Shown here: positions 25,819 through 34,546 of the stretch, in pieces | Layout: the number at the start of each line of letters is the position of its first letter | Position numbering within the stretch: position 1 is the stretch's first letter | Source: Streptomyces sp. RB17 | Lineage (GTDB): Bacteria > Actinomycetota > Actinomycetes > Streptomycetales > Streptomycetaceae | Length of the DNA stretch: 64,000 nucleotides | NCBI RefSeq assembly: GCF_009604455.1 | Contig: NZ_WEGL01000004.1 | Location: 558,001 to 622,000 of the forward strand | Reading direction: 5' to 3' | Notes under the pieces: model-generated | What the model saw: the letters and a program-made list of their open reading frames with translations, nothing else | Told to the model about the DNA's origin: nothing | Databases searched by the model: none | Program-made: the position numbers and the translations under genes

Positions 25819-25839
25819 CCAGGGGGCGGAGCCCCCTGG
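25819..25839. terminator. Bidirectional stem-loop terminator
   Basis: CCAGGGGGC (25819-25827) pairs perfectly with GCCCCCTGG (25831-25839) around a GGA loop. It sits between the convergent S9 peptidase gene (stop 25792) and the RCK-protein gene (stop 25841), so it can end transcripts from both. Confidence 0.8.
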
Positions 25840-25840
25840 G

Positions 25841-27673
25841 TCAGCCCAGCTCCGCCAGGCCTCTGCGGGTTGCGGCGACCACGACACGGTCCCCTTTCTC
25901 CAGTACGTGGTCAGGTGCCGTGTCGGTGCGTCCCTCCAGCGCCAGGACTCTCCAGGAGCCGGCCCGGAAGGCGTCCCGTACCGTCCGGCCCTCCAGCTGG
26001 GGATGCCCGGAGACGTCCACCGCGGCGAACAGCAACACCCTCCGCTCGACCGCGATCGCGCCGAGCACCTGCCGCCCCAGCATCGCCCCGGCGAACGCGG
26101 GCGCGGCCAGATGCGTGACGCTCCGGCTCCGGGTGAGGGCGTGCGGGTAGGCGGCGCGCAGGGTGCGGTACACCGCGGTGGCGAAGTCGTCGTCGTACAG
26201 CCGCAGCACGACCCGCAGGTCGGGCCGTACGTTCCGGGCGTACAGCACGGCCTCCAGGTTCGTGGTGTCCGCGCTGGTCACCGCGAGCAGCGCGTACGCC
26301 CGGTGGATCTTGGCGGCCTCCAGCACCCCCTCCTGGGTGACGTCCCCGAGCACCACCGGCACCCGCAGCCGCCGCGCGGTGGCGAGTCCCCGCGCCTCCG
26401 GGTCGGACTCGACGCACACCACGGGGATGTTCAGCTCGCGCAGCCGGGTCAGCACCCGGGTGCCGATCTTCCCGAGCCCGAGCAGCACCACGTGCCCGCC
26501 GAGGCCGCGCGGCGGTTTCCGCAGGGCGGAGGCGGTGCGGAAGGTGCCCAGCGCCTCCAGCACGGCCGCCAGCAGCACCGGCAGCAGCAGCAACCCGACC
26601 AGACCGGAGAGGAGTTGGAGGATCTGCCGGCCCAGGGAGGCGCCGATGGCCGGGTTGTCGATCGCGAACAGGTCCAGCAAGGTCAGATAGAAGGCACTGA
26701 GCGGATGCATCCCCGTGTCCACCCACAGCGCGACGGCGAGCGCGACCACGCACGCCACCATGCCCGCCAGCGACCAGCGCAGCCGCCGGGAGAACAGCGA
26801 GGCGAGCGGCGGGACCCCGCCCCGGCCGGGCGCGGCCGACTCCCTGGTGCCCGCCGAGGACACCTGTTCCAGCACCACGGCCGCCCGCCCGGCGGCCTGC
26901 CCCACCTCGTCGTCGTCCGGCAGCAGCCGGGGCTCCTGGTCCCCCGCGCCCTCGGGATCCGTGCCCGGCGGGGTGAGCAGGGCGAGTGTGCACAGCCCGG
27001 TGCCGGCCGCCGGCCGTTCGACGGCCCGCAGCAGCAGGCCCTCGGTCTGGACGACCTTGCTGGTGCCGGCGACGGCTGTGGCGGCCAGTGCGGGCGCGGC
27101 GGTGTCGGCGTCGGACAGCACGGTGGTGGACGCGTCGGTGCCGACCTCGCCGTTGCCGGTTGCCAATGCGGCGGCCTGGTCGAGGAGTTCCTCGATGTGC
27201 TGGCCCAACCGCCGGTTGTAGAGGCGGAGGACGAGTCGCAGCCGTGGGTTGAGCCGGCGGGCGGTCAGCGCGGCCCGGATGTTGGTCTCGTCGTCGTCGA
27301 AGACGAGGGCGAGCGCCGCGGCCCGTTCCACACCGGCCCGGGCGAGCACGGACTCGGTGATCTCGACGGCCTCCACCACCCGGTCGGCCTCACCGCCGTT
27401 GCCGGTGCTCGTGGCCGTCGTGGTGGGTGCGGATCCGGTGCCGGTGCCGGTGCCGACGCCAGTGCCGTTTCCGGTGCCGGTGGGGCCGCGCCCGACCGCG
27501 GCGTTGACCATGCGGTCGAAGAGCGCCGCCGAAGCGGACCGGGCCCGTCCGACCACCGGAGGCCTGGCGGTGCGCTCGTTCGGCGGTACCACGAGGGTGA
27601 CCTGCTCGCCGTAGACTCCGCGCAACTCGGCGGCCAGCCGGTGCGCGAGACCGTCGTCACCGCACACCACCAT
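25841..27673 (-). CDS. Two-RCK (TrkA-N) ion-channel-like protein
   Basis: About 610 residues. The N-terminal RCK Rossmann domain begins MVVCGDDGLAHRLAAELRGV and continues through GVERAAALALVFDDDETNIR. Two membrane helices follow (SLAGMVACVVALAVALWVD and LGRQILQLLSGLVGLLLLPV), separated by SAFYLTLLDLF. A second RCK domain reads HVVLLGLGKIGTRVLTRLRE and VPVVLGDVTQEGVLEAAKIH. The order RCK-2TM-RCK resembles CASTOR/POLLUX and MthK-type potassium channels, but the pore filter TVGYG is replaced by a loop with SAFYLTLLDLFAIDNPA, so conduction is uncertain. Start is ATG 27673; an in-frame GTG at 27715 would add 14 residues. An insertion rich in Gly-Thr repeats (about residues 55-75) lies in the first domain. 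Confidence 0.85.
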   Translation of the reverse strand: MVVCGDDGLAHRLAAELRGVYGEQVTLVVPPNERTARPPVVGRARSASAALFDRMVNAAVGRGPTGTGNGTGVGTGTGTGSAPTTTATSTGNGGEADRVVEAVEITESVLARAGVERAAALALVFDDDETNIRAALTARRLNPRLRLVLRLYNRRLGQHIEELLDQAAALATGNGEVGTDASTTVLSDADTAAPALAATAVAGTSKVVQTEGLLLRAVERPAAGTGLCTLALLTPPGTDPEGAGDQEPRLLPDDDEVGQAAGRAAVVLEQVSSAGTRESAAPGRGGVPPLASLFSRRLRWSLAGMVACVVALAVALWVDTGMHPLSAFYLTLLDLFAIDNPAIGASLGRQILQLLSGLVGLLLLPVLLAAVLEALGTFRTASALRKPPRGLGGHVVLLGLGKIGTRVLTRLRELNIPVVCVESDPEARGLATARRLRVPVVLGDVTQEGVLEAAKIHRAYALLAVTSADTTNLEAVLYARNVRPDLRVVLRLYDDDFATAVYRTLRAAYPHALTRSRSVTHLAAPAFAGAMLGRQVLGAIAVERRVLLFAAVDVSGHPQLEGRTVRDAFRAGSWRVLALEGRTDTAPDHVLEKGDRVVVAATRRGLAELG

Positions 27674-27835
27674 GTGCGGGGCACTGGGCCCACCTTGATA
27701 CGGAACGCTCCCCACGAGGGAAAAGACTGCCCCAAGCAGAGGAGTGGTTCCAGCAACGAGGTGAACACCCGGGGGAGAACCCGCGTACCGAGGGGGAGGG
27801 AGCGAACCAGGACAGCCAGCCGGAGGTAACCGCAC

Positions 27836-28855
27836 GTGGCCATCACGGAAGACGCCCCGCCCGGCGCCGAGGCCGGCCCCGCCGGCGCGCCGCCCGGCCG
27901 GGAGAGCCGCAGGCTCAGTTCCCCGCTCGTGCTGACGCTGACTCTGCTCCTCGCGGTGCTCGCCCAGTCCCCGATCCGGGGGCTCCTCGGCAGCCCGCTG
28001 ATGCAGAGCTGGATGACGGTGTTCGTCGCGGTGACCGTGCAGGCGCTGCCCTTCCTCGTCCTCGGCGTGCTGCTGTCGGCGGCGATCGCGGTGTTCGTGC
28101 CGCCGTCCTTCTTCGCCCGCGCCCTCCCGCGCCGCCCCGCCCTGGCCGTCCCGGTCGCCGGGGTCGCGGGCGCGATCCTGCCCGGCTGCGAGTGCGCGTC
28201 GGTCCCGGTCGCGGGCGCCCTCGTCCGCAGGGGCGTCACCCCGGCCGCCGCCCTCGCCTTCCTCCTCTCCGCCCCCGCGATCAACCCGATCGTGCTGACC
28301 GCCACCGCCGTCGCCTTCCCGCGCGACCCGGAGATGGTGCTGGGCCGGTTCCTGGCGAGCCTGCTGGTGGCGTGCGCGATGGGCTGGCTGTGGCAGCGGC
28401 TGGGCCGCACCGACTGGCTGCGCCTGCCGGCCCGCGGCGCGCACGAGGGCGCGACCAAGGGGGAGGCGTTCTGGAACTCGGTGCGGCACGACACCATGCA
28501 CGCGGGTGGCTTCCTCGTCCTCGGCGCGATGGCCGCGGCCACGCTGAAGGCGGCGACCCCGGCGGACTGGCTGCGCACGGCGGCCGGAAACCCCGCCTTC
28601 TCCGTGCTCGCCCTCGCCGTCCTGGCCGTACTCCTCTCCATCTGCTCGGAGGCGGACGCGTTCGTCGCGGCCTCCCTCACCCAGTTCTCCCTGACGGCCA
28701 AGCTGGTGTTCCTGGTGGTGGGCCCGATGATCGACCTCAAGCTGTTCGCGATGCAGGCCGGCACCTTCGGCCGTACCTTCGCCCTTCGCTTCGCCCCCGC
28801 CACCTTCGCGCTGGCGATCGCGGGTGCGCTCGTGACCGGGACGGTGCTGCTGTGA
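27836..28855 (+). CDS. YraQ/DUF318-family permease
   Basis: The 339-residue membrane protein has about eight helices and the family loop PGCECASVPVAGALVRRGVT, plus LSAPAINPIVLTATAVAFPR and the late CSEADAFVAASLTQFSLT. These cysteine and acidic motifs are signatures of the YraQ/YcgR permeases, linked by genome context in other bacteria to metal (zinc) handling. GTG 27836 follows a strong GGAGG site. The next gene starts inside its stop codon, and together they form the widespread YcgR-YcgQ-type pair. Confidence 0.9.
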   Translation: MAITEDAPPGAEAGPAGAPPGRESRRLSSPLVLTLTLLLAVLAQSPIRGLLGSPLMQSWMTVFVAVTVQALPFLVLGVLLSAAIAVFVPPSFFARALPRRPALAVPVAGVAGAILPGCECASVPVAGALVRRGVTPAAALAFLLSAPAINPIVLTATAVAFPRDPEMVLGRFLASLLVACAMGWLWQRLGRTDWLRLPARGAHEGATKGEAFWNSVRHDTMHAGGFLVLGAMAAATLKAATPADWLRTAAGNPAFSVLALAVLAVLLSICSEADAFVAASLTQFSLTAKLVFLVVGPMIDLKLFAMQAGTFGRTFALRFAPATFALAIAGALVTGTVLL

Positions 28856-29580
28856 ACCGCCAGGCCCAGGCAGCCGTCATGTTCCTGCTCGGCGCCGCCC
28901 TCCTGCACGCGGGCAGCACCGACCTCTACCTCCGGTACGTCAAGGAGGGCCTGCGTCCGCTGCTGCTGGCCTCGGGTGCGGTCCTGATCGCGGCGGCGCT
29001 GGCGACGGTCTGGTACGAGCGCCGGCGCGCCAGGACCGCCGTCCCCGGCCTCGAGGCACACGACCACCACCACCCCGAACCCCGTGTCTCCTGGCTGCTG
29101 TTGCTCCCCCTCCTCGCCCTCATCCTCATCGCCCCGCCCGCCCTCGGCTCCTACAGCGCCCTGCGCTCCGGTACGGCCCTGCAGAAGCCGTACTCCTACG
29201 GCAGGCTGCCCGCCGCCGACCCCGCCCCGCTCTCCGTGATCGACTACGCCTCCCGCGCGGCCTACGGCCACGGACGCACCCTGCAGGGCCGCCAGGTCCG
29301 CGTCACCGGGTTTCTCGCCCTGGACCACGCGGGCGCGCCGTACCTGGTCCGGATGGCCCTCAACTGCTGTGCCGCGGACGCCCAGCCGGTCAAGATCGCC
29401 CTCACCGGCGACCTGCCCCCGGTCCTGCGCCCGGACGCCTGGCTGGAGGTGACCGGCACGTACACGCCCCGCTTGGCCCACGACCCCGTCAACAACGGCC
29501 CCGTCCCGTACCTGAAGGTCACCTCGGCGAGGCCGGTCCCGGTGCCGCACGACCCGTACGACGAGACCTGGAACAACTGA
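28852..29580 (+). CDS. TIGR03943-family (YcgQ/DUF1980-like) protein
   Basis: GTG 28852 overlaps the stop of the permease gene (GTGA). The 242-residue product has two N-terminal membrane helices (MFLLGAALLHAGSTDLYLRY and ASGAVLIAAALATVWY), a His-rich loop AHDHHHPEP, a third helix, and a soluble OB-like domain with MALNCCAADAQPVKI (double cysteine). It is the standard partner of YraQ permeases; a metal-chaperone or delivery role is proposed for the pair, and the His/Cys clusters agree. Exact substrate is unproven. Confidence 0.88.
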   Translation: MNRQAQAAVMFLLGAALLHAGSTDLYLRYVKEGLRPLLLASGAVLIAAALATVWYERRRARTAVPGLEAHDHHHPEPRVSWLLLLPLLALILIAPPALGSYSALRSGTALQKPYSYGRLPAADPAPLSVIDYASRAAYGHGRTLQGRQVRVTGFLALDHAGAPYLVRMALNCCAADAQPVKIALTGDLPPVLRPDAWLEVTGTYTPRLAHDPVNNGPVPYLKVTSARPVPVPHDPYDETWNN

Positions 29581-29592
29581 AGCCCGTGTTCG

Positions 29593-29944
29593 ATGGGCGT
29601 CTCGCTCGACGGCTACATCGTCGGGCCGGACGGCGGCTTCGACCGGACGGCGCCCGACGAGGAGGCCTTTCGCTTCGTCACCGACGAGATCCGACAGGTC
29701 GGCGTCCACCTGCTCGGACGAAGGCTGTACGAGACGATGCTGTACTGGGAGACCGCCGACCAGGATCCGTCGCTCGACGACTCGATGCTCGAGCGGGCCG
29801 CGCTCGGGAAGCCGTTCCCCAAGGTATCGAGCGGTTGCGGGCCGAGCCGGGGGAGGGTGACATCGCGATCGGCGGCGCGACCCTCGGTCCACCCGGTGCT
29901 GGCGCTCGAGAGTCGTCTACCTCCGCCACCGGGTTGCGTGCTGA
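29593..29944 (+). pseudogene. Decayed dihydrofolate-reductase-like (RibD C-terminal) gene
   Basis: Family text appears in three successive frames. Frame of 29593: MGVSLDGYIVGPDGGFDRTA and GRRLYETMLYWETADQDPS, the normal N-terminal half. Then, in another frame, IERLRAEPGEGDIAIGGATL, the normal C-terminal nucleotide-binding strand. In a third frame, SRVVYLRHRVAC ends at TGA 29942-29944, matching the usual C-terminus. The pieces joining these are missing, so at least two deletions with frameshifts have occurred; the extreme N-terminus also seems lost. The gene cannot make a working enzyme. Its last 28 bases overlap the convergent NUDIX gene. Confidence 0.75.
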
Positions 29945-30474
29945 GAGCCCTCCGGGTCCAGGAGCAGCGCCATCACGCCCACGAGCGTCGCGCTGCTGAC
30001 GATGTCCCGTCGGGCGATCATGGCGCGAAGGTCGCCCAGCGGAATCCACTCCAGCCGGTCCGACTCATTGCGTTCCGTGGGTTCGCCGATCCGCCGCGCC
30101 CCGTCCGCGCGGAACACGAAGTGCTGGGAATCGGTGATCCCCGCCGCAGGCTGCGCGTAGATCAGCTCCCGCATGGTTCCCGGACGCCATCCCGTCTCCT
30201 CCTCCAGCTCGCGGGCGGCAGCGGTCTGCGGTGTCTCGTCGTCCTCGACCAGGCCCATGGGCAACTCCCAGGCCCAGGTGTCCGTGACGAAGCGGTGCCG
30301 CCACATCATCAGGACGCGCTGCCGGTCGTCGACGGCCGCGGCGACCGCGACATCCCGCAGCCGGACGACGTGGTAGTCGGTCCGGGTACCGTCCGGTTGT
30401 TCCACATCGAGCGAGCGCACCCGCACCCAGGGGGTGTCGTGAAGGCTGCGCTCACCGTGCACGGTCCACCTCAT
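29917..30474 (-). CDS. NUDIX hydrolase
   Basis: The 185-residue protein contains a full Nudix box, GLVEDDETPQTAAARELEEE followed by TGW, with all catalytic glutamates, after the strand WAWELPMG. It starts MRWTVHGERSLHDTPWVRVR at ATG 30474. The layout (leading beta strand, box at about residues 94-116, ITDSQHFVFRA afterwards) is that of ADP-ribose/ADP-sugar pyrophosphatases. It may cleanse or recycle nucleotide sugars. It lies 13 bp downstream of NAD synthetase on the same strand, which supports an NAD/ADP-ribose-related role. Its 3' end overlaps the decayed DHFR-like gene. Confidence 0.92.
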   Translation of the reverse strand: MRWTVHGERSLHDTPWVRVRSLDVEQPDGTRTDYHVVRLRDVAVAAAVDDRQRVLMMWRHRFVTDTWAWELPMGLVEDDETPQTAAARELEEETGWRPGTMRELIYAQPAAGITDSQHFVFRADGARRIGEPTERNESDRLEWIPLGDLRAMIARRDIVSSATLVGVMALLLDPEGSQHATRWRR

Positions 30475-30487
30475 GTCGTCGTACCGC

Positions 30488-32536
30488 CTACCGGGCGGCG
30501 GCGTCGAGGTCGAAGCGCTCCAGGTCCCGCAGCCATGCCTGCGCCGTTCCGTCCGACGGGGCGCGCCAGTCGCCGCGCGGGGAGAGGGAGCCGCCCGCGG
30601 AGACCTTCGGGCCGTTCGGCATGGCCGAGCGTTTGAACTGGGAGAAGGCGAAGAAGCGGCGGATGAAGACCTCCAGCCAGTGGCGGATCTGCGCGAGGTC
30701 GTAGGTGCCGCGCTCGGCCTCCGGGAAGCCGGGGGGCCAGGCGCCGTTCTCCTTGTCGTGCCAGGCGTGCCAGGCGAGGAAGGCGATCTTGGAGGGGCGG
30801 AAGCCGTAACGCAGCACGTGGAAGAGGGTGAAGTCGTGCAGCGCGTACGGGCCGATCTTCGACTCGGTGGACTGCATCTCCTCGCCGGGCACGAGTTCGG
30901 GGCTGATCTCCGTGTCGAGGATCGCGGTGAGGATCTTGCCGGTCTCCTCGTCGAACTGCTCGCTGCCGACGACCCAGCGGATGAGGTGCTGGATCAGGGT
31001 CTTCGGGACGCCGGAGTTGACGTTGTAGTGGCTCATCTGGTCGCCGACGCCGTACGTCGACCAGCCGAGGGCCAGCTCGGAGAGGTCGCCGGTGCCGAGG
31101 ACGATGCCGCCGCGCTGGTTGGCGAGGCGGAACAGGTAGTCGGTGCGCAGGCCCGCCTGGACGTTCTCGAAGGTGACGTCGTACACCGGCTCGCCGGCGG
31201 CGAAGGGGTGGCCGATCTCCTTCAGCATCAGGCGGGCGGTCGGGGTGATGTCCAGTTCGGCCGCGGTGACGCCGAGGGCGCGCATCAGGCGGTGGGCGTT
31301 GTCCTTGGTGTGGTCGCTGGTGGCGAAGCCGGGCAGGGTGAAGGCGAGGATGTCGCTGCGCGGGCGGCCGGCGCGGTCCATCGCCCGGGCGGCGACGATC
31401 AGCGCGTGGGTGGAGTCCAGGCCGCCGGAGACGCCGATGACGACCTTGGGGCCGCCGATCGAGGCGAGGCGCTGCTGCAGTCCCGCGACCTGGATGTTGT
31501 ACGCCTCGTAGCAGTCCAGGGCGAGGCGCTCGGCGTCGGCGGGCACGAACGGGAAGCGTTCGACGCGGCGGCGCAGGCCCAGGTCGGCCGTGGCCGGCGG
31601 GGCGAGTGCGAAGGAGACGGTCCGGAAGTCGCCGGTGCGGGCGGCGTGGGTGCGGCGGTTCTCGCCGAAGGTGCCCGTCCGCTGCCGTTCCTGCCGCAGC
31701 AGGTCGAGGTCCACGTCGGCCACCGCGTACTGCTCGCCGAGCGGGAAGCGCTCGGTCTCGGCGAGCAGCTCCCCGTTCTCGTAGATCAGGGTCTGGCCGT
31801 CCCAGGACAGGTCGGTGGTCGACTCGCCGAGGCCGGCCGCCGCGTAGACGTAGGCGGCCAGGCAGCGCGAGGACGCAGAGCGGCACAGCAGCTTGCGGTC
31901 CTCGGCCCGGCCGACCGTGATCGGGCTGCCGGAGAGGTTGACGAGGACGGTCGCCCCGGCCAGCGCAGCTTCCGCGCTCGGCGGCACCGGCACCCACATG
32001 TCCTCGCAGATCTCCGCGTGCAGCACGAGGCCGGGCACGTCCGAGGCCGCGAACAGCAGGTCCACGCCGAACGGCACGTCCGTCCCGCCGAGCCGGATCG
32101 TTCCGCCGCGCTGGTCGTCGCCGCCCGCGATCTGCCGGCGCTCGTAGAACTCCCGGTAGTTCGGCGGGTACGACTTCGGTACGACACCGAGGACCCGGCC
32201 GCGGTGCACGATCACCGCGCAGTTGTAGAGCACGTCGCGGTGGCGCAGCGGGGCGCCGACGACCAGCACCGGCAGCAGGTCCGCCGACCCGGCGACGATC
32301 GTGGCGAGCGCCGCCTCGACGTCGTCCAGCATGGCGTCCTGCAGCAGCAGGTCGTCGATCGCGTACCCGGACAGGGACAGCTCCGGGAAGACGGTGACGG
32401 CGACACCCTCCTCGGCGCAGCGGCGCGCATGGCGCAGGACCGCCTCGGCGTTGGCGGGCGGGTCGGCGATGACGGTGTGGCCCGTACACGCGGCGACGCG
32501 CGCGAAGCCGTGCTGGTAGATCGACCAGAAGCTCAA
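30488..32536 (-). CDS. nadE: Glutamine-dependent NAD+ synthetase
   Basis: The 682-residue two-domain enzyme converts deamido-NAD to NAD+. The N-terminal nitrilase-type glutaminase has the catalytic Glu in VFPELSLSGY, Lys in VPKSYPPNYREFYE and Cys in HAEICEDMWVP. The C-terminal synthetase has the pyrophosphate loop VVIGVSGGLDST and the GTGDLSELALGWSTYG segment. The start is TTG 32536, judged from AGAGGT 5 bases upstream and the family start MSFWSIYQHGFARVAACTGH. The NUDIX gene follows by 13 bp, likely in one transcript. Confidence 0.96.
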   Translation of the reverse strand: MSFWSIYQHGFARVAACTGHTVIADPPANAEAVLRHARRCAEEGVAVTVFPELSLSGYAIDDLLLQDAMLDDVEAALATIVAGSADLLPVLVVGAPLRHRDVLYNCAVIVHRGRVLGVVPKSYPPNYREFYERRQIAGGDDQRGGTIRLGGTDVPFGVDLLFAASDVPGLVLHAEICEDMWVPVPPSAEAALAGATVLVNLSGSPITVGRAEDRKLLCRSASSRCLAAYVYAAAGLGESTTDLSWDGQTLIYENGELLAETERFPLGEQYAVADVDLDLLRQERQRTGTFGENRRTHAARTGDFRTVSFALAPPATADLGLRRRVERFPFVPADAERLALDCYEAYNIQVAGLQQRLASIGGPKVVIGVSGGLDSTHALIVAARAMDRAGRPRSDILAFTLPGFATSDHTKDNAHRLMRALGVTAAELDITPTARLMLKEIGHPFAAGEPVYDVTFENVQAGLRTDYLFRLANQRGGIVLGTGDLSELALGWSTYGVGDQMSHYNVNSGVPKTLIQHLIRWVVGSEQFDEETGKILTAILDTEISPELVPGEEMQSTESKIGPYALHDFTLFHVLRYGFRPSKIAFLAWHAWHDKENGAWPPGFPEAERGTYDLAQIRHWLEVFIRRFFAFSQFKRSAMPNGPKVSAGGSLSPRGDWRAPSDGTAQAWLRDLERFDLDAAAR

Positions 32537-32695
32537 CGGGACCTCTTTCCGAAGCGGCTTTCCTACAAGACGAAGCCTAAAGCCCGGGCCGCCGCTCACC
32601 GCCCACCTGCGGGTTTCAGCGTCCCGCGGCCCTTCCCGCCCGCCTGAAACCCGGTTGAAGCCGCTCTGAACCGCCGTGGCGGCACGCTCTGGGGC

Positions 32696-33712
32696 ATGAC
32701 GACGACCGGACAAGAACTCGCGATCGCGGCCACCGGGCTGCGCAAGGCCTACGGGGACAAGACCGTCCTCGACGGCATCGACATCCAGGTGCCCGCCGGC
32801 ACGATCTTCTCCCTGCTCGGGCCGAACGGCGCGGGCAAGACCACGGTGGTCAACATCCTGTCCACGCTGATCTCCGCCGACGGCGGGCAGGCGAGGATCG
32901 CCGGGCACGACCTCACCGCCGAGGCCCAGGCGGTCCGGGCGGCCATCGGGGTCACCGGGCAGTTCTCCGCCGTGGACGGGCTGATCACCGGCGAGGAGAA
33001 CATGCTGCTGATGGCCGACCTGCACCACCTCTCCCGCCGGGAGGGACGGCAGGTCGTCGCCGGTCTGCTGGAGCGCTTCGACCTGGTCGAGGCCGCGAAG
33101 AAGCCCGCCTCCACCTACTCCGGCGGCATGAAGCGCCGCCTCGACATCGCCATGACCCTGGTCGGCAGCCCGCGGATCATCTTCCTCGACGAGCCGACCA
33201 CCGGCCTCGACCCGCGTTCCCGCCACACCATGTGGCAGATCATCCGCGAGCTGGTCTCCGGCGGTACGACCGTCTTCCTCACCACCCAGTACCTGGACGA
33301 GGCCGACCAGCTCGCCGACCGCATCGCGGTGCTCAACGGCGGCCGGATCGTCGCCGAGGGCAGCGCCGCCGAGCTCAAGCGGCTCGTGCCCGGCGGCCAT
33401 GTGCGGCTGCGGTTCACCGACCCGGTGACGTACGAGCGGGCGGCGACCGCGCTGCGCGAGACCACCCGTGACGACGAGGCGCTCAGCCTCCAGATCCCCA
33501 GCGACGGAAGCCAGCGCGAGCTGCGTGCCGTCCTCGACTGGCTGGACGCCGCCGGCATCGAGGCCGACGAGCTGTCCGTGCACACCCCGGACCTGGACGA
33601 CGTGTTCTTCGCCCTGACCGGCAGTTCCGTACCTGCTCAGACCGCTCAGACCGCTCAGACCGCTCAGACCGTTCAGGCCGCCCAGGCCAGCGACAAGGAG
33701 ACCGCCCGATGA
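32696..33712 (+). CDS. DrrA-type ABC transporter ATP-binding protein
   Basis: The 338-residue ATPase has Walker A LLGPNGAGKTT, signature YSGGMKRRLDIAM, Walker B IIFLDEPTTGLD and the switch His of the DrrA family drug-resistance group, plus the C-terminal DrrA-like domain (LVPGGHVRLRFTDPV and IEADELSVHTPDLDDVFFAL). The tail is a repeated QTA peptide encoded by a 9-bp tandem repeat (33635-33670). ATG 32696 is the start. It overlaps the permease gene by ATGA. Together they form a drug/lipid exporter of the daunorubicin-resistance type. Confidence 0.95.
   Translation: MTTTGQELAIAATGLRKAYGDKTVLDGIDIQVPAGTIFSLLGPNGAGKTTVVNILSTLISADGGQARIAGHDLTAEAQAVRAAIGVTGQFSAVDGLITGEENMLLMADLHHLSRREGRQVVAGLLERFDLVEAAKKPASTYSGGMKRRLDIAMTLVGSPRIIFLDEPTTGLDPRSRHTMWQIIRELVSGGTTVFLTTQYLDEADQLADRIAVLNGGRIVAEGSAAELKRLVPGGHVRLRFTDPVTYERAATALRETTRDDEALSLQIPSDGSQRELRAVLDWLDAAGIEADELSVHTPDLDDVFFALTGSSVPAQTAQTAQTAQTVQAAQASDKETAR
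33635..33679 (+). repeat. 9-bp tandem repeat GCTCAGACC in the 3' end of the ABC ATPase gene
   Basis: Four perfect copies begin at 33635, 33644, 33653 and 33662; a fifth, altered copy (GTTCAGGCC) follows. Being a multiple of three, it adds an in-frame QTA repeat near the C-terminus after the DrrA domain, where length changes should be tolerated. Confidence 0.95.
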
Positions 33713-34503
33713 GCACCGCCGGCTACGCGTTCCGCGACAACCTCACCATGCTGCGGCGCAACCTCCTGCACGCGCGCCGCTATCCGTCCCTCACCCTGAA
33801 CCTCCTGCTCACCCCGGTCATCCTGCTGCTGTTGTTCGTCTACGTCTTCGGCAACGTGATGAGCGCCGGCATCAACGGCGGCCACGCGGACCGGGCCGAC
33901 TACGTCGCCTACCTCGTCCCCGGCATTCTCTTCCTGACCATGGCCATGACCTCGCTCGGCACCGCGGTGTCCGTGTGCACGGACATGACCGAGGGCATCA
34001 TGGCCCGGTTCCGCACCATGGCGATCTCCCGTGCCTCCGTGCTGATCGGCCACGTGATCGGCAGCGTGATCAAGACGTTGATGGCTCTGGTGCTCGTCCT
34101 CGGTATCGGACTGGCCATCGGTTTCCGGCCGAACGCGACGCCGGTGGAGTGGATCGCGGCGGCCGGACTGATGGCGCTGGTCAGCCTCGCGCTGACCTGG
34201 ATCGCGGTCGGCATGGGCCTGGTGAGCCCCAACCCCGAGGGGGCCAGCAACATCGGGACCCCGCTGGTCATGCTGCCGTTCCTGTCCAGCGCGTTCGTAC
34301 CGGTCAACGCCATGCCGGGCTGGTTCCGCTGGTTCGCCGAGTACCAGCCGTTCTCGCCCTTCATCGAGACACTGCGCGGACTGTTGCTGGGCAGTGGGAT
34401 CGGCACGAAGAACGCTGTGCTGGCTCTGGCGTGGTGCGTGGGGCTGACGGTGCTGGGCTATCTGTGGTCCAAGGCGCAGTTCAACCGCGAACCGAAGCGG
34501 TGA
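33709..34503 (+). CDS. DrrB-type ABC-2 transporter permease
   Basis: The 264-residue protein has six membrane segments in the ABC-2 pattern: an N-terminal MLRRNLLHARRYPSLTLNLL amphipathic stretch, then LLTPVILLLLFVYVFG, LVPGILFLTMAMTSLG, LMALVLVLGIGLAIGF, and the late GTPLVMLPFLSSAFVPVNAM motif typical of DrrB. It is translationally coupled (ATGA) with the ATPase. The pair should export a small hydrophobic molecule. The convergent SARP regulator gene ends 44 bp downstream; control by that regulator cannot be inferred directly. Confidence 0.93.
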   Translation: MSTAGYAFRDNLTMLRRNLLHARRYPSLTLNLLLTPVILLLLFVYVFGNVMSAGINGGHADRADYVAYLVPGILFLTMAMTSLGTAVSVCTDMTEGIMARFRTMAISRASVLIGHVIGSVIKTLMALVLVLGIGLAIGFRPNATPVEWIAAAGLMALVSLALTWIAVGMGLVSPNPEGASNIGTPLVMLPFLSSAFVPVNAMPGWFRWFAEYQPFSPFIETLRGLLLGSGIGTKNAVLALAWCVGLTVLGYLWSKAQFNREPKR

Positions 34504-34546
34504 GTCCGGCCGGCCGGCGGCTGCGGGCCGGCGGCGGAGGCCCCCG

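Noticed and set aside
27690..27835. Zur-type zinc operator before the YraQ/TIGR03943 pair
   Set aside because: I looked for a TGAAAATGATTTTCA-like dyad because this pair is zinc-linked elsewhere, and found none.
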